Below are positions 1 through 8,346 of a stretch of 33,534 bases of DNA, in pieces. The notes beneath the pieces were generated by a model. That model was not told the origin of the DNA and ran no database searches. It saw only the letters and a program-made list of their open reading frames with translations. Position 1 is the stretch's first letter, and each line of letters starts with the position of its first letter. This DNA is from JBGZEX01 sp041846495. GTDB taxonomy: Bacteria; Bacteroidota; Bacteroidia; Bacteroidales; Marinifilaceae. The DNA lies in contig JBGZEX010000049.1 in the NCBI GenBank assembly GCA_041846495.1, positions 1 to 33,534 on the forward strand, given 5' to 3'. The position numbers and the translations under genes are program-made.

Positions 1-165
1 CTTGTTCTGTTGATCCTTGTTCTGTTGATCCTTGTTCTGTTGATCCTTGTTCTGTTGATCCTTGTTCTGTTGATCCTTGTTCTGTTGATCCTTGTTCTGT
101 TGATCCTTGTTCTGTTGGTCTTTATTCTGTTGGTCTTTATTCTGTTGGTCTTTATTCTGTTGGTC
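1..165. repeat. 15-bp tandem repeat array within batC (11 copies visible)
   Basis: Eleven consecutive 15-bp units are visible. The first seven (1-105) are identical (CTTGTTCTGTTGATC on the plus strand). The eighth has one change, and the last three (121-165) share the variant TTTATTCTGTTGGTC. Read on the minus strand each unit encodes DQQNK. Because 15 is a multiple of three, copy-number change would lengthen or shorten the BatC tail without breaking the frame. The array continues past the window edge. Confidence 0.97.
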
Positions 166-618
166 CTTGTTTTCCTCCTGCCGTTTCTTTTTATTCCGGG
201 CATATTCCAAATTATATTTGGCATTTTCAAAATCGGGCCGGTTTCTAAGAGATTCCTTATAAGCCTCTATGCCCTCGTCCAGTTTATCCATTGCAAGAAG
301 GGTATTTCCCATATTATAATACAATTCCCCCAAGCGTTTTTTATCCTGCTCTTTTTCGATCATCGTATTGAATTGCCGGATTGCATCTTCGTATTTTTTT
401 TGTTTATAATACGCATTTCCGAGATTGAAACCCGCATAATGGGATTCTTTTTTCACATCCAAAGCTTTCCTGTAATCGAGGGTAGCTTTTTCGTAATCAT
501 CGCTCTTATAAGCCTGATTCCCCCGCTTCACCAACGCTCTCTCGTTTTGGGCATAAAGCGGAGATATGCACACCAATAAAAAAAACAAGGCGCTCGAACA
601 ACCGTATTTCTTACACAT
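1..618 (-). CDS. batC: BatC-like TPR protein, 3' end cut by window edge
   Basis: ATG at 618 gives an open frame to position 1 (206 codons, no stop), so the C-terminus lies outside the window. The first 24 residues form a signal peptide (hydrophobic core ALFFLLVCI, ending LYAQ). About three TPR-type helices follow (for example GNAYYKQKKYEDAIRQF and YYNMGNTLLAMDKLDEGI, residues about 30-135). The rest is a basic then Gln/Asn/Asp/Lys-rich tail encoded by a 15-bp tandem repeat (unit DQQNK). The start overlaps the batB stop by 8 bases (ATGTGTAA), pointing to translational coupling. In Bacteroidota, BatC is a periplasmic TPR partner of the membrane proteins BatA and BatB in the aerotolerance operon. 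Identification rests on operon position plus the TPR and Q/N-rich tail. batD and batE would be expected beyond the left edge. Confidence 0.85.
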   Translation of the reverse strand, partial: MCKKYGCSSALFFLLVCISPLYAQNERALVKRGNQAYKSDDYEKATLDYRKALDVKKESHYAGFNLGNAYYKQKKYEDAIRQFNTMIEKEQDKKRLGELYYNMGNTLLAMDKLDEGIEAYKESLRNRPDFENAKYNLEYARNKKKRQEENKDQQNKDQQNKDQQNKDQQNKDQQNKDQQNKDQQNKDQQNKDQQNKDQQNKDQQNK

Positions 619-1657
619 AATCCTCCTCCTTTACCTTTTTAAATAAATTCAGTTTCATCAGCCTCCTATTTTTCCTGGCCAATATCATAAACTCGATAAA
701 TATAAAAAACAATGCCGGAATCAAAAAATACCTGTATTTTTCCTCGTAATCGCTGTATATCCGTTCTTCCAAAAGGCTTTTATTCATTTTCCCGATTTCC
801 TCCAAAAGAGTATTCAAGCCTATATCCGCATTCGTCGCTCTCACATACAAACCTTCTCCGGCCTCGGCAATATCCGCCAACATTTTCTCATCCAATTTGG
901 AAACGACCACATTTCCCTCTTCGTCTTTCATATATCCTCCCGAAGCGGGTTCCGGAATCGGTGCTCCCTGAGGCAATCCCATTCCTATCGTATGTACGTA
1001 TATGCCTTTTTCCCGGGCAGCCCGGGCTGCTCCTTCCGCATCGTCCTCATGATTTTCCCCGTCGGTAATCACAATAAGAGCCCGCGCAATTTCTTTTTGC
1101 TCGGAAGAAAAAGATTTCACACCCAAATCTATCGCCGCTCCGATGGAAGTTCCCTGTACCGGCAACATCTCGGGATTGACGGAGGAAAGAAAGAGTTTTG
1201 CGGAAGAATAATCCGTCGTTATAGGTAATTGTACATAAGCGTCTCCGGCAAAAACGATAATGCCTACCTTATCGTCCTTAAGTTTCTCCAACATTCTGGA
1301 TATGGACATCTTGGCTTTATCCAGACGATTGGGTTTGATATCTTCGGCCAGCATGGAATTGGAAACATCCAAGGCAATCATCAATTCGACTCCCTCTTTT
1401 TTCACATTTTGCAATTTGGACCCGAATTGAGGTCCCGCGGCAGCTATAATAGCCAATACTACCGCCGTCACGGAAAGCACGAACTTCCATGATTCCCGTC
1501 GAATGGAAGCCAAGGGCATAAGGGAAGCCAATAAATCGGGGTTTCCGAATTTTGCCATATCCCGTTTTTTTCCAACCACCGCCACCCGGTAAAAAATCAC
1601 CAATAAAGGTATGAAAGCCAACAAAAACAATAATTCCCTATGTGCAAATCTAAACAT
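611..1657 (-). CDS. batB: BatB, von Willebrand factor A membrane protein
   Basis: 348 aa. N-terminal membrane segments at about residues 8-26 and 58-75, and a C-terminal one near 312-330 (YFLIPALFFIFIEFMILA), flank a periplasm- or cytoplasm-facing vWA domain. The metal-ion-dependent adhesion site is complete: D97-V-S99-N-S101, T170 in the GTSIG loop and D199 in TDGENH. BatA and BatB are paired vWA proteins of the Bacteroidota aerotolerance (Bat) system, whose molecular role is not settled. The gene lies 24 bp after batA and its stop overlaps the batC start, so it is part of one leftward operon. It is distinguished from BatA by order and by the asparagine in DVSNSM. Confidence 0.93.
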   Translation of the reverse strand: MFRFAHRELLFLLAFIPLLVIFYRVAVVGKKRDMAKFGNPDLLASLMPLASIRRESWKFVLSVTAVVLAIIAAAGPQFGSKLQNVKKEGVELMIALDVSNSMLAEDIKPNRLDKAKMSISRMLEKLKDDKVGIIVFAGDAYVQLPITTDYSSAKLFLSSVNPEMLPVQGTSIGAAIDLGVKSFSSEQKEIARALIVITDGENHEDDAEGAARAAREKGIYVHTIGMGLPQGAPIPEPASGGYMKDEEGNVVVSKLDEKMLADIAEAGEGLYVRATNADIGLNTLLEEIGKMNKSLLEERIYSDYEEKYRYFLIPALFFIFIEFMILARKNRRLMKLNLFKKVKEEDYV

Positions 1658-1681
1658 ATCTCAATGCATTAACTTCGTAAA

Positions 1682-2677
1682 TCAAGGCAGCTTTCTGATA
1701 AGCGTATATCTGAGAACGGCTTCCGACAAAAGCAACAACATCCCGATAAGGGCGAATATGAAATAGTGTTCCTCCCGTTTACTGAAATGCTTTACCTCTA
1801 TTTTACTCTTTTCCAACTTATCGATTTCTCCGTATATAAGTTTTAATTTTTCATTATCGGTAGCCCGAAAATATTGTCCGCCGGTCTGTTCCGCAATGGT
1901 TTTCAGCATAGGTTCGTCTATCTCGACCGGCACATTCTGCACTTTGACTCCGAAAGGCGTATGGAAGGGATAGGGAGCATCTCCGTAAGTGCCCACACCT
2001 ATGGTATACACCCTCACTCCCATGGATTGAGCCAATTCCGCCGCCGTTTGGGGAGCTATGGCTCCCTTGTTGTTGATACCGTCCGTCAACAGGATCACCA
2101 CCTTGGACTTCGCCTTGGATTCCTTCAGGCGGTTAACGGCATTCGCAAGTCCCAATCCTATGGCTGTACCGTCTTCTATCATACCGCTTTTTATATCCTT
2201 CATCATATTTATAAGCACGGCATGGTCGGTCGTCAGAGGACATTGGGTAAAACTTTCGCCGCTGAAAATCACCATCCCTATCCTGTCCTGGGGACGATTC
2301 AGTATGAAATTCTTGGCCACTTCCTTGGATGCCTCCAATCGATCCGGTTTAAGATCCATAGCCAGCATACTCCCGGATACATCCATAGTCAAAACAATAT
2401 CGATGCCTTCGCTCGAATAGGATTTCCACGTATTCTCCGCCTGCGGACGCGCCAATGCGAGAACGATACAAACCACCGCCAACAACTTCAATACAGCCAG
2501 AAGATGTCGCAACCATATGTTCCCGGGACGGCTCATCAGTTTGAAAAATCTCAACGAAGGATATTTCAAATCGGCATGGGAATCTTTTTCCTTAAATACA
2601 TACCACAGAATCGCCGGTATCAATAAAAGGAGTATAAAAAAATATTCGGGGTCAGCAAAATCAAATCCAAACATCAT
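1682..2677 (-). CDS. batA: BatA, von Willebrand factor A membrane protein
   Basis: 331 aa. Two hydrophobic segments (about 11-28 and 57-76) precede a vWA domain with an intact metal site: D99-V-S101-G-S103, T171 in GTAIG and D199 in LLTDG. A C-terminal membrane helix (about 304-325) follows the domain. Both ATG codons of the N-terminal MM are possible starts. The gene follows the Bat-operon membrane protein by 13 bp and precedes batB by 24 bp. The three-helix plus vWA layout and the moxR/DUF58 neighbours are those of BatA in Bacteroides-type Bat operons, proposed to act with a MoxR AAA+ ATPase on envelope or stress functions. Confidence 0.93.
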   Translation of the reverse strand: MMFGFDFADPEYFFILLLLIPAILWYVFKEKDSHADLKYPSLRFFKLMSRPGNIWLRHLLAVLKLLAVVCIVLALARPQAENTWKSYSSEGIDIVLTMDVSGSMLAMDLKPDRLEASKEVAKNFILNRPQDRIGMVIFSGESFTQCPLTTDHAVLINMMKDIKSGMIEDGTAIGLGLANAVNRLKESKAKSKVVILLTDGINNKGAIAPQTAAELAQSMGVRVYTIGVGTYGDAPYPFHTPFGVKVQNVPVEIDEPMLKTIAEQTGGQYFRATDNEKLKLIYGEIDKLEKSKIEVKHFSKREEHYFIFALIGMLLLLSEAVLRYTLIRKLP

Positions 2678-2690
2678 ATTATTTTTTTAT

Positions 2691-3695
2691 TCAACTAAGG
2701 TTCCCGGGTTTTTCTCCGGAACCGACCGCAGCATCCGCATTCTTTTCCTCGGTATTCAGGATTTCTTCCACCTTTTGATGCGTACGGTCCAAAAAACAAG
2801 CCACATCCTCCAAATATCCGGCACTCTCGTCCGTCAAGGGAGTATATTTTGCAAACTTCACAAGATCGGCCGTATCGAACACCTCTCCTACACTCTCCCG
2901 GTCCTCCTTGCTTATGAAAACCGATTTTTCCATAGCCTTCAGGGTTTCAAAAGAAGTCTGTTCCATTGCCGATATTCCCAATTCGCCGGCAAGATATTGC
3001 CTCACCGTATCCGTAAGCTCCGTATAATAAGACTTTTCTTTCCCTTTTATCCATTCCTTTTTCTCCCTTATCATCTCCAATGCTTTCAATGCGGATTCAT
3101 AAGGAGGAACTACCGGGCGCAGCGTTTCGAATATCGAACGTCCCTTGCGTTTGTAATTCAAATACCAGATTACACCCACTACCGCTCCGACGAAAAGAAC
3201 GCCCCATAGAATCCATTTGAAAATATCCCAAAAACGGAGAGGTACGCTCTTAGGGGCAATTATATCCCTGTATTCCTTATCGACATCCACCTCGTACGTA
3301 TGTACGTCTATCCGAACGGGATCCGTCCTCAAGGTCTTATTGAATCCCTCTCCCATTATTTTTATCGGGAACGAAGGTATCACATAAACTCCCGTATCGA
3401 AAGAAGTCACCACATAGGTTTGTCTGTAAGTCCAAATCCCGTTTTTCCCTTTTAAGGAATCCCGTACGGGTCCCGAAACGATTTCGATTCCCCTTGTCAA
3501 AGTATCCTTCAATAAGGGAAAATCTATTTTCAAGCCTCTTCCTCCTTCCACCTGAAAAGTAAATTTCCGCTGATCTCCTATCATCATATAAGCGGAATCC
3601 ACGCCCGAACCGAACCGAATATCCTGAGCCGAAGCATAAGGAGAAACAACGAGCTTTAAAAGAAAAATACAAAAAACAAATTTCAATCTCATCAT
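2691..3695 (-). CDS. Bat-operon membrane protein (BatD-like N-terminal domain)
   Basis: 334 aa. A signal peptide (about 1-23, ending ASAQ) is followed by a beta-rich exported domain (about 24-150), one membrane helix (about 158-180, ILWGVLFVGAVVGVIWYL) and a charged cytoplasmic tail (181-334) with predicted helices. A protein of this build regularly sits between the DUF58 gene and batA in Bacteroidota, where it is usually left as a hypothetical protein. The exported part resembles the oxygen-tolerance (BatD) type of domain, but I cannot show homology without a profile search. Spacing to the DUF58 gene is 12 bp and to batA 13 bp, so it is certainly co-transcribed. Confidence is high for the gene and moderate for the family. 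Confidence 0.82.
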   Translation of the reverse strand: MMRLKFVFCIFLLKLVVSPYASAQDIRFGSGVDSAYMMIGDQRKFTFQVEGGRGLKIDFPLLKDTLTRGIEIVSGPVRDSLKGKNGIWTYRQTYVVTSFDTGVYVIPSFPIKIMGEGFNKTLRTDPVRIDVHTYEVDVDKEYRDIIAPKSVPLRFWDIFKWILWGVLFVGAVVGVIWYLNYKRKGRSIFETLRPVVPPYESALKALEMIREKKEWIKGKEKSYYTELTDTVRQYLAGELGISAMEQTSFETLKAMEKSVFISKEDRESVGEVFDTADLVKFAKYTPLTDESAGYLEDVACFLDRTHQKVEEILNTEEKNADAAVGSGEKPGNLS

Positions 3696-3707
3696 TTTTC
3701 AATTATC

Positions 3708-4577
3708 TTATACTCTCTTCTTAAAAAGATTGATCAGCGAACGCACATAATCTTCGTCCGCGCTTATATGCGCCGCATCCACACCCGAAAGTTTGAATAT
3801 TTTGTCGAGTTCGTCCCTCCGTTCCCGGGCATAGTTCTTAAAAGCCGTTCTCAATCCTTTATTAGAGGTATCCACCCACATCCGTTCTCCGGTTTCCGCA
3901 TCCGTAAGATACATCAAACCTACCGCCGGCAATTCCTCTTCTCTTATATCGTATATCCGGATCGCCACCACATCATGCTTGCGATTTGCTATCTTAAGCG
4001 CTTTATCGAAAGATTTGCCGTCGATAAAATCGGAGAAAACGAAACAGGTACAGCGTTTTTTAATGGAATTCGTAACATATTCGAGCGCTTTACCTATATC
4101 CGTCCCTTTATTGTCGGGTTTAAAATCGATAAGTTCCCTTATGATATGCAGAATATGGGTTCTTCCTTTCTTAGGCGGAATGAACTTCTCTATTTTATCG
4201 GAGAAAAAGACGACCCCTATCTTATCGTTATTCGAAATAGCCGAAAAAGCCAATACGGCCGCTATTTCGGTTATTTGGTTTTTCTTCCATTTCGACAGGG
4301 TACCGAAGTTCCGGGAGGCGCTCACATCTATCAGCAACATAACGGTAAGTTCCCGTTCTTCCTCGAACACCTTCACATAAGGACGATTATGTCGCGCCGT
4401 CACGTTCCAGTCGATATTCCGCACATCGTCTCCGTACTGATATTCCCGAACCTCGCTGAAAGTCATACCCCTTCCCTTGAAGGCGGAATGGTATTCCCCG
4501 GCAAATATATTATTCGAAAGGCCCCGGGTTTTTATCTCGATCTTACGTACTCTCTTCAATAATTCGGAAGTTTCCAT
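3708..4577 (-). CDS. DUF58 domain protein
   Basis: 289 aa, soluble, with no membrane segment. The DUF58 hallmark is visible: GMTFSEVREYQYGDDVRNID at about residues 34-53, followed by W-N-V-T-A-R. A vWA-like core follows, with the modified metal motif DVSAS (about residue 88). DUF58 proteins are nearly always encoded beside MoxR AAA+ ATPases and vWA proteins and are thought to form a chaperone-like module with them. Here the gene is 10 bp after moxR and 12 bp before the next Bat gene. The length is normal for the Bacteroidota branch. Confidence 0.93.
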   Translation of the reverse strand: METSELLKRVRKIEIKTRGLSNNIFAGEYHSAFKGRGMTFSEVREYQYGDDVRNIDWNVTARHNRPYVKVFEEERELTVMLLIDVSASRNFGTLSKWKKNQITEIAAVLAFSAISNNDKIGVVFFSDKIEKFIPPKKGRTHILHIIRELIDFKPDNKGTDIGKALEYVTNSIKKRCTCFVFSDFIDGKSFDKALKIANRKHDVVAIRIYDIREEELPAVGLMYLTDAETGERMWVDTSNKGLRTAFKNYARERRDELDKIFKLSGVDAAHISADEDYVRSLINLFKKRV

Positions 4578-4587
4578 CGCATTTCCA

Positions 4588-5583
4588 TTAAGGTACTTCC
4601 ACCGTATTCAACACTTCGTTAACGATATCCTCGCCGGTTATGTTATTCGCTTCCGCCTCGTAAGTCAGACCTATCCTGTGACGCATCACGTCGTGACATA
4701 CGGCACGTATATCCTCGGGTATCACATACCCGCGACGACGTATGAAAGCATAGGCCTTGGCCGCCTTGGCCAAACTTATGCTGGCACGGGGAGATACGCC
4801 GAAAGCGATCATATCTTCGAACTTATTCAAACCGTAAGCCGAAGGTTGACGGGTAGCGAAAACAATGTCTACTATATAATTTTCGATTTTCTCATCCACA
4901 TATACTTCTCTCACGACTTCTCGGGCTTTGATGATATCCTCGGGCTTGAGCACCGCCATGGCTCGAGGGAATTCTCCGACTATATTCCGGCGCATAATCA
5001 ATTTCTCCTCTTCCTTCCCGGGATAATCTATCACCACCTTCATCATAAATCGATCCACCTGAGCTTCCGGCAGAGGATAGGTTCCCTCCTGCTCTATGGG
5101 ATTCTGGGTTGCCATCACCAAAAAAGGCCGGGGCAATTCGTAGGTATTTTCCCCTATGGTAACCTGACGTTCCTGCATCGCCTCCAACAAAGCCGACTGT
5201 ACTTTGGCCGGGGCTCGGTTGATTTCATCCGCCAATACGAAATGAGCAAATACGGGTCCCTGCTTAACCATAAATTCTTCTTTCTTTTGGGAATAAATCA
5301 TCGTCCCTATCACATCCGCCGGCAACAAATCGGGAGTAAACTGTATTCTGGAGAATTTGGCATCTATCGTCTGAGCCAAGGTATTTATAGCCAACGTCTT
5401 TGCTAAACCCGGAACTCCTTCGAGCAAAATATGTCCGTCGGCAAGCATCCCGATCATCAACCGTTCCACCAAATGTTTCTGCCCGACAATCACCTTGTTT
5501 ATCTCCATACTTATCATATCCACAAAAGAGCTTTCCTGCTGTATCCTCTCGTTCAAGGCTTTTATATCAACATTGTTCATCAT
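4588..5583 (-). CDS. moxR: MoxR-family AAA+ ATPase
   Basis: 331 aa, first gene of the leftward Bat operon. Walker A is GVPGLAKT (residues 56-63). Walker B with the MoxR signature follows (ADEINRAPAKVQSALLEAMQ, about 118-137). The sensor-1 region TQNPIEQEGTYPLPEAQVDR is intact. MoxR ATPases act as chaperones that activate or insert cofactors into partner proteins, often together with vWA proteins. Here the partners would be the DUF58, BatA and BatB proteins downstream. There are two possible ATG starts (MM); either gives a normal N-terminus. A TAnnTTTG-type box lies about 30 bases upstream. Confidence 0.95.
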   Translation of the reverse strand: MMNNVDIKALNERIQQESSFVDMISMEINKVIVGQKHLVERLMIGMLADGHILLEGVPGLAKTLAINTLAQTIDAKFSRIQFTPDLLPADVIGTMIYSQKKEEFMVKQGPVFAHFVLADEINRAPAKVQSALLEAMQERQVTIGENTYELPRPFLVMATQNPIEQEGTYPLPEAQVDRFMMKVVIDYPGKEEEKLIMRRNIVGEFPRAMAVLKPEDIIKAREVVREVYVDEKIENYIVDIVFATRQPSAYGLNKFEDMIAFGVSPRASISLAKAAKAYAFIRRRGYVIPEDIRAVCHDVMRHRIGLTYEAEANNITGEDIVNEVLNTVEVP

Positions 5584-5611
5584 GGTATAAAGTATTAATT
5601 TATTATGTTCT

Positions 5612-5619
5612 CAAATTTA
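5612..5619 (-). promoter_or_regulatory. Candidate -7 box for the moxR-bat operon
   Basis: The minus-strand sequence TAAATTTG matches the Bacteroidota -7 consensus TAnnTTTG, 29 bases before the moxR start. No convincing -33 TTTG lies at the usual distance, so support is from position and one box only. Confidence 0.35.
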
Positions 5620-5686
5620 AAACAACCCTCTTGCTTTTTTAACATCGCATCCGTTAAATTATCCTTAGCCCGCTCTTAATTTTTAG

Positions 5687-6088
5687 CTAAGCCTGAAGAT
5701 TCTCGGGAGGCTTCCCTTTCGAGAAAATCTTCAAATATCCCAATACGAAAACATAGAGGGTAAATAAAAAAATCACGACCCGCATTATAAAATTCATCTT
5801 GTCTATTTGTCCGAATCTCTGCACGTCCCGTACCAGCATGGGAATCATAAAAGCCATCAGCAAAAACAATACGCACAACATCGCAATCGTAAACCGTCGG
5901 GTACGTTCCTCCCTCCTGCGCCGCCGTTCCCGTACGATCTCGGGTTCCCCCTCCTCCTGCTCAAGGGAACGACGACTTTTTTGCAAAAGCGTATCTTCCG
6001 ATATCCTCGCCTTTTGGAATCGCTGTCTAAGACGATAACCCACTAAAAATAAAAATACACAAAATGCAATAAAAATTACCGTATCCAT
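5687..6088 (-). CDS. Small membrane protein of unknown function
   Basis: 133 aa. Membrane segments are visible at about residues 2-17 (VIFIAFCVFLFLVGY), 68-85 (TIAMLCVLFLLMAFMIPML) and 101-120. A highly charged, coiled-coil-like stretch rich in Glu and Arg (about 38-66, ending ERRRRREERTRR) lies between the first and second. I do not recognise a family. It is on the same strand as the Bat operon but 103 bp upstream of moxR, with a possible weak stem (CTTAGC/GCTAAG, 5664-5691) just after its stop, so it may be a separate unit. Confidence 0.7.
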   Translation of the reverse strand: MDTVIFIAFCVFLFLVGYRLRQRFQKARISEDTLLQKSRRSLEQEEGEPEIVRERRRRREERTRRFTIAMLCVLFLLMAFMIPMLVRDVQRFGQIDKMNFIMRVVIFLFTLYVFVLGYLKIFSKGKPPENLQA

Positions 6089-6105
6089 ATCATCTGCCGT
6101 TTATG

Positions 6106-6113
6106 CAAAAATA
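6106..6113 (-). promoter_or_regulatory. Candidate -7 box for the small membrane protein
   Basis: Minus-strand TATTTTTG fits TAnnTTTG, 18 bases before the ATG at 6088. The surroundings are A/T-rich, so a chance match is quite possible. Confidence 0.28.
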
Positions 6114-6343
6114 ATAAATTTATAAGATAAAACCGAGTGTTTTTCCATACATATAAATCCCATTCTACCCGGAATATTCGAGACCCGAATTCCGCAATAA
6201 ACGGAAATAATCTTCTGCATGCCGTTTTATTATCCGAAAAAGTCATAAATTCGGGCGATTATAAAGACAGGAAATAGGAAAACGAGACATCCGTACGTTC
6301 CCGTTTTTTCATCCTGTATTCTTTATGGAAAATAATAATAAAT

Positions 6344-6595
6344 ATGGAATTTGAAATAGATACGGATTATATCGAGCTTATCAAACTTTTAAAAGCCGTT
6401 CGAATAGCGGAAAGCGGAGGCATGGCGAAAATCATGGTGGAAACGGGCATGGTGAAACGAAACGGGAAAACGGAAACCCGGAAACGAGCCAAGCTCATTC
6501 CCGGGGATATTATAGAAATCGAAGGTCGCAAAATAAAAATTACGACGCAAACAAAAACCTGCGATTCAACCGAAAATAATATAAGCGACCAGTAG
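6344..6595 (+). CDS. S4-domain RNA-binding protein (YbcJ-like)
   Basis: 83 aa, essentially a single S4 domain. The family pattern is clear: YIELIKLLKAVRIAESGGMA (residues 9-28), then VKRNGKTETRKRAKLIPGDI and an IEIEG strand. Stand-alone S4 proteins of this size (YbcJ/YlqG type) bind structured RNA and are linked to ribosome or tRNA-related functions, though the exact role is usually unknown. Other start codons upstream are out of frame, so the ATG at 6344 is chosen. Its last 30 bases overlap the 3' end of the convergent transporter gene. Confidence 0.88.
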   Translation: MEFEIDTDYIELIKLLKAVRIAESGGMAKIMVETGMVKRNGKTETRKRAKLIPGDIIEIEGRKIKITTQTKTCDSTENNISDQ

Positions 6596-7810
6596 GGTAA
6601 AGAAAATATTGAATATTTGGGCACCTACAAAAGCCAAGGTGGAACGTTTATTTTCCGAAGTAATAAGAGAACGAAAATTCGTCTCCAAACCTATGGACAT
6701 AAAAGCCAGGGCAAACCACATTCCCTGGATGTTTTTCAATATGGGTTTGGTCTCGGATACGATGTAGGCGTCTATGAAAAAGGAAAAAATCAAAGATGAA
6801 ATTATAAAACCGATCACGAATTTCGGGAATCGTATCCATATGGTTTTCAATGTCGGACGCGTTCCGGTTTCTTTTTCGTCTTTCCCTTTATAAGCCCAAT
6901 ATACACTGATGATAAAGGCGGCTACTCCGAGGAGCACATTTTGGGAAAACTTTACGATAGCACTCATCTTCAAAGCTTCTTCTCCGTATATTTGTCCCGT
7001 CGCCGCAACGGCACCCGTCGTATCTATAGTACCACCTATCCAAGCCCCCGCCAAAGTTTCGGATAATCCCAACCAATGCGAAAGTAAGGGCATAAGTATA
7101 ATCATGGGAACAGCTACCACCATCACCAAAGAAACGGCATAAGATAATTTCTTCTTATCCCCGGAAACGGCTCCGGCCGTCGCTATGGCCGCCGATACTC
7201 CGCATATGGAAACCGCACTCGACAATATGGCTGCCATATCTCTGTCGACCTTGAGTTTCTTACAAAGCCAAAAACAAAAATTCCATACGGCAAGAATAAC
7301 TATAATAGCCTGAATAAGACCTAAGGAACCGGATTTCAATACATCTCCGAACAATACGTTCGTACCCATAATCACCAATCCGATTTTCACGAAAAGCTCG
7401 GAAGACAACGAAGAACGCAACCATTCGGGAATATCGAATATATTACTGATAAAAAGCCCGATTAAAAGACTGAAAATAACGGTTTCGAATCCCCATGAAT
7501 TCAAAAATTTATTCCCGCCTATCACCAAAGCCATAAAAGTAAGAATATAAATCACCGGGAAACCGACCAATAGGGATTTTAGTTTTTTCCCGGAAATCCA
7601 ACCCGCCAACAACACAAAAACAAACATAAACAAAAAAACATATACCACATGAAGAATATTATCCATGGCAAATACCTTATTCCACAACATATCCGCATCT
7701 CCCCATTTGAACTTCGGCCATATAGGCTTAAACTGCATGACAATCAGAAGAATAATCAGCCATCCCATAAAAGTGGCCGTCCAATCTTCAGTAAGTTTTA
7801 TTCTTTTCAT
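6566..7810 (-). CDS. YeiH-family (putative sulfate exporter) membrane protein
   Basis: 414 aa with roughly ten or eleven hydrophobic segments. Features of the YeiH/UPF0324 (Cons_hypoth698) family are visible: LVIMGTNVLFGDVL, SICGVSAAIATAGAVSGDKK, AGAWIGGTIDTTGAVAATGQ, and a final FALAFMSIGLETNFRSL block. Members are inner-membrane transporters annotated as putative sulfate exporters; the true substrate is not established. This protein has a longer N-terminal extension than many members (first helix at about 14-30). It converges on the S4 gene with a 30-bp overlap of coding ends. No terminator is visible between the two, so antisense transcription at the ends is likely. Confidence 0.9.
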   Translation of the reverse strand: MKRIKLTEDWTATFMGWLIILLIVMQFKPIWPKFKWGDADMLWNKVFAMDNILHVVYVFLFMFVFVLLAGWISGKKLKSLLVGFPVIYILTFMALVIGGNKFLNSWGFETVIFSLLIGLFISNIFDIPEWLRSSLSSELFVKIGLVIMGTNVLFGDVLKSGSLGLIQAIIVILAVWNFCFWLCKKLKVDRDMAAILSSAVSICGVSAAIATAGAVSGDKKKLSYAVSLVMVVAVPMIILMPLLSHWLGLSETLAGAWIGGTIDTTGAVAATGQIYGEEALKMSAIVKFSQNVLLGVAAFIISVYWAYKGKDEKETGTRPTLKTIWIRFPKFVIGFIISSLIFSFFIDAYIVSETKPILKNIQGMWFALAFMSIGLETNFRSLITSENKRSTLAFVGAQIFNIFFTLLVAYIIFG

Positions 7811-7962
7811 AATTCCGGTTTTATTATAATTTAAAAATATCCTCCGCCTGCAAATCGAAGATTATGCACGACAAAAATAAGGAAACCCGAACTTAAAAAT
7901 ATGGGTATTTTTACCGCTTTAGGCTAAAACCGTATTTTCGAATTCCGGAATAATACGACCGA

Positions 7963-8346
7963 TCAACAAGCCTCCAAAAAATCCTTTATCGCTCCTATAT
8001 AGAAAGTTTTCCAGCCTTCGGTTATTTCGTCGTACACCTCGTCGGGGATATCGGTATGTCGCAATACTAATTTCGTCCCTCCCCCCTGAGCCTCGAGATG
8101 CAACCTGACAATGGAAGAGAAAGTTTCCGAACCGAAAAACCATTCCTGCACCAATAGGGAAGGAGGATTTACCTCCAGATTGACCCCGCATATATCGCCT
8201 TCCCATAAAGAAAATTCCGTACCGGGACACGCATCCATTACGGCCGGATATCCGCTCCATAACTCTATCTGAAAACTATTGGTCAATGCGGAAAAAACCT
8301 CCGCTTTATCCGCCGCTATGAAAACCTCGTATTCAAAATTTTTCAT
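7963..8346 (-). CDS. SRPBCC / START-like domain protein
   Basis: 127 aa covering one SRPBCC (AHSA1/START-like) domain. It opens with the usual strand-helix pattern (YEVFIAADKAEVFSALTNS) and ends with an amphipathic helix (WKTFYIGAIKDFLEAC). Small START-like proteins of this size are common in Bacteroidota and are thought to bind hydrophobic ligands, but none is known here. The ATG at 8346 lies inside the 3' end of the preceding glycosyltransferase gene (14-bp overlap), so the two are probably co-translated. Confidence 0.82.
   Translation of the reverse strand: MKNFEYEVFIAADKAEVFSALTNSFQIELWSGYPAVMDACPGTEFSLWEGDICGVNLEVNPPSLLVQEWFFGSETFSSIVRLHLEAQGGGTKLVLRHTDIPDEVYDEITEGWKTFYIGAIKDFLEAC

Noticed and set aside
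1..165. Short regular repeats as a CRISPR array
   Set aside because: The units are contiguous with no spacers and are in frame within batC.
10..579. Plus-strand frame with an ILVLL repeat, looking like a membrane protein
   Set aside because: It is the antisense reading of the batC repeat. The minus strand gives a signal peptide, TPRs and proper operon overlap.
7919..8260. Alternative 113-codon minus-strand frame over the SRPBCC gene
   Set aside because: It is a shadow frame. The 7963-8346 frame shows the START-like fold pattern and overlaps the upstream gene in the usual way.
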